Below are positions 33,739 through 35,636 of a stretch of DNA of 35,636 nucleotides, piece after piece. The notes beneath the pieces were generated by a model, which did no database searches, was not told the origin of the DNA, and worked only from the letters and a program-made list of their open reading frames with translations. The number at the start of each line of letters is the position of its first letter. Position 1 is the first letter of the stretch. The position numbers and the translations under genes are program-made. This stretch comes from Ferruginibacter sp. (GTDB lineage: Bacteria > Bacteroidota > Bacteroidia > Chitinophagales > Chitinophagaceae), in the NCBI GenBank assembly GCA_030655145.1, contig JAURWD010000195.1:1-35636 (forward strand). The letters run 5' to 3'.

Positions 33739-35636
33739 TTACAATATTGACAGTGTAATGGTAAATACAGTTGCTTCACCTTCAATTGTTTCCACTTTTA
33801 TTTCACCGTTATGGGCTTTTACAATATCGTAACTCAGGGATAGGCCCAGGCCGGTGCCCTGCCCGGTAGGTTTTGTTGTAAAGAATGGTTGAAATATTTT
33901 ATCTAGTATTTTTTGTGGAATCCCATTGCCGTTGTCGCTCACCTTTATCTCTACCTTGCCCGTATTCTTCCTGGTACTTACGAAGACAAAAGGTTCATAT
34001 CCTTCGGGTTGTTGTTTCTTTTTTTCATTCACAGCATAAAATGCATTGTTGTATAAATTGAGTAACACCCGGCCGATATCCCGTGGGATGATGTTTACTT
34101 TTACAATCGAAGGATCAAAGTCGGTTTTAAAAACTGAATTGAAAGTTTTGTCTTTTGCACGCAGACCATGATAAGCCAGGCGTACATACTCATCACACAA
34201 AGCATTGATATCAGTTGATTCCTTTTTCCCGGAACTTCTTTGAGAATGTTGCAACATTCCTTTTACAATGGCATCAGCCCGTTTGCCATGGTGATTGATC
34301 TTTCCTTCATTTTCTAAAATGTCATTTGCTATTTCTTTTGCATCTGCCAAATTTCCCTTGTCCATTTCTTCTTTCATTTCCTCCAACAATTCTTTGTTTA
34401 TATCCGAAAAGTTGTTGACGAAATTTAACGGGTTTTGTATCTCGTGTGCGATTCCAGCGGTGAGCTCTCCGAGGCTTGCCATTTTCTCCGATTGTATGAG
34501 TTGTGTTTGTGCTTCTTTTAGTTCAGCAAATGCCTTTTCAATTTTTTGTTTTTGTATATCGATTTCTTCTTTTTGTTTATTGGTTTCGTCGTAAAGCCCG
34601 GCCAGTTCAATATTCCGCAAACGATATATTTCTGTTTCTTTTTTTGAAAATTCAATACTGTGTTCAATTTCCAGGTTGAGAATTTTTTGTTGCATGGAAG
34701 CACTATGCATTTCCCGCTCCAGTGCTATATTTTGTTCAATATGTTCGAGTGCCTCTTGATGACGATCAAAATGTTTTGCGACCTTATAAAAGCCGCGATG
34801 AATTTTTGAGAGCAGATCAACAGACCTGATTTCCTCCCCTGATTTTAAAGCAATGTCCAAAAGATCAAAAGGGTTCATCGGGTACTCCCGGTAATAATTT
34901 TCAAGCAATGAAAGCTCAGCAAGAAAGAGGAGTATTTCTGCTTCGCCTTTTCGATCACTTGTTTGCCTGCGAATTTCCAATGACTCCTTGCAATAGCGTA
35001 CAGTTTTATTATAGTCTTTTACTTCTTTGTAAATTTCTCCCAGGTGAAACAAACAGTTTCCTTCTCCCTTTTTATCATTTATTTCTTTCGAGATTTCTAA
35101 ACCTTGCAGGCAATATTCTGTGGCCTTCTCATGTTCTTTGATCTTAAAATAAGTAAGCCCGATATTATCGAGACAACCTGCTTCTCCCCACTTGTCGCCT
35201 GCTTTTTTTCTTATGATCAGGCTCTGCTGAAAATATTTTAAGGCGTTCCTGTAATCATCGAGCTCAAAATATATGCTCCCGATATTGTTTAAGGTGTAAG
35301 ATTCGCTGACCCAGTTATCTATCCTTTGAGCGTAGGTAAGATTTTTAAGAAACAGGTCAAGTGCCTGCTCAAGATTTCCCATGTAGCGATAAGTAACGCC
35401 GAGGTGATAATAGGCAAGTGATATACCTTCTTCATAATTTTCCTGCTGCCGCAGCTCGAGGCTTTTATATAAATTATCAAGAGAATTTGCGTAATCTCCT
35501 TTACCACGATTGATGATTCCGTAATATTCAAGTATATCGGACCGGCCAGCTTCATCTCCCAGCAAGACAAATATTTTTTCAGCCTCATTTAACAGGGGGA
35601 GCGCTTCATCATGTTTAGATAAGCGGATTATGCAGA
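33739..35636 (-). CDS. Tetratricopeptide-repeat sensor histidine kinase, 5' end truncated by window end
   Basis: The frame stays open to the window edge (CIIRLSKHDEALPLLNEAEKIFVLLGDEAGRSDILEYYG...). Multiple TPR units (YTLNNIGSIYFELDDYRNALKYFQQSLIIRKKAGDKWGEAGCLDNIGLTYFKIKEHEKATEYCLQGLEIS...), coiled coil, HEIQNPLNFVNNFSDINKELLEEM, and HATPase N/G1/G2 motifs. Confidence 0.92.
   Translation of the reverse strand, partial: CIIRLSKHDEALPLLNEAEKIFVLLGDEAGRSDILEYYGIINRGKGDYANSLDNLYKSLELRQQENYEEGISLAYYHLGVTYRYMGNLEQALDLFLKNLTYAQRIDNWVSESYTLNNIGSIYFELDDYRNALKYFQQSLIIRKKAGDKWGEAGCLDNIGLTYFKIKEHEKATEYCLQGLEISKEINDKKGEGNCLFHLGEIYKEVKDYNKTVRYCKESLEIRRQTSDRKGEAEILLFLAELSLLENYYREYPMNPFDLLDIALKSGEEIRSVDLLSKIHRGFYKVAKHFDRHQEALEHIEQNIALEREMHSASMQQKILNLEIEHSIEFSKKETEIYRLRNIELAGLYDETNKQKEEIDIQKQKIEKAFAELKEAQTQLIQSEKMASLGELTAGIAHEIQNPLNFVNNFSDINKELLEEMKEEMDKGNLADAKEIANDILENEGKINHHGKRADAIVKGMLQHSQRSSGKKESTDINALCDEYVRLAYHGLRAKDKTFNSVFKTDFDPSIVKVNIIPRDIGRVLLNLYNNAFYAVNEKKKQQPEGYEPFVFVSTRKNTGKVEIKVSDNGNGIPQKILDKIFQPFFTTKPTGQGTGLGLSLSYDIVKAHNGEIKVETIEGEATVFTITLSIL

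Noticed and set aside
1-35636. Search for tRNA/rRNA genes, integrases, transposases and att-like boundaries
   Set aside because: None recognised by eye. The window does not look like a mobile island as a whole.

Overview
The window looks like Bacteroidota chromosome, probably a Chitinophagaceae-like genome. The evidence is T9SS type-B C-terminal sorting domains, TAnnTTTG-like promoter elements and Bacteroidota-type families. I see no rRNA, tRNA, CRISPR array or transposase. From left to right: a truncated DUF1015 gene and serC (-); a zinc-dependent phospholipase C/S1-P1-like protein and a DUF502 membrane protein (-); a TetR-TolC-adaptor-RND efflux operon (+) with a palindromic operator candidate over its promoter; an M43-type metalloprotease with a T9SS type-B tail (+); an MBL-fold hydrolase (-); a lipoprotein and a GH26 mannanase-like lipoprotein (+); two CotH-kinase-like paralogues (-) on either side of a PafA-like alkaline phosphatase (-) and an HD-PycTM (Pycsar-effector-like) fusion (+); a 2041-aa soluble histidine kinase with nine tandem sensor-like repeats (-); a decayed histidine-kinase fragment (-); an SBBP-repeat T9SS type-B protein (-); and a TPR histidine kinase cut by the window end (-). 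The best novelty candidates are: (1) an HD-PycTM protein with no cyclase in view and with its HD doublet changed to LH; (2) the nine-repeat kinase, whose repeat order suggests an internal block duplication; (3) the unannotated kinase remnant at about 30.9-31.3 kb; (4) the TetR operator candidate; (5) the CotH-like/PafA neighbourhood. Family calls come from motif recognition by eye. No database search was run.
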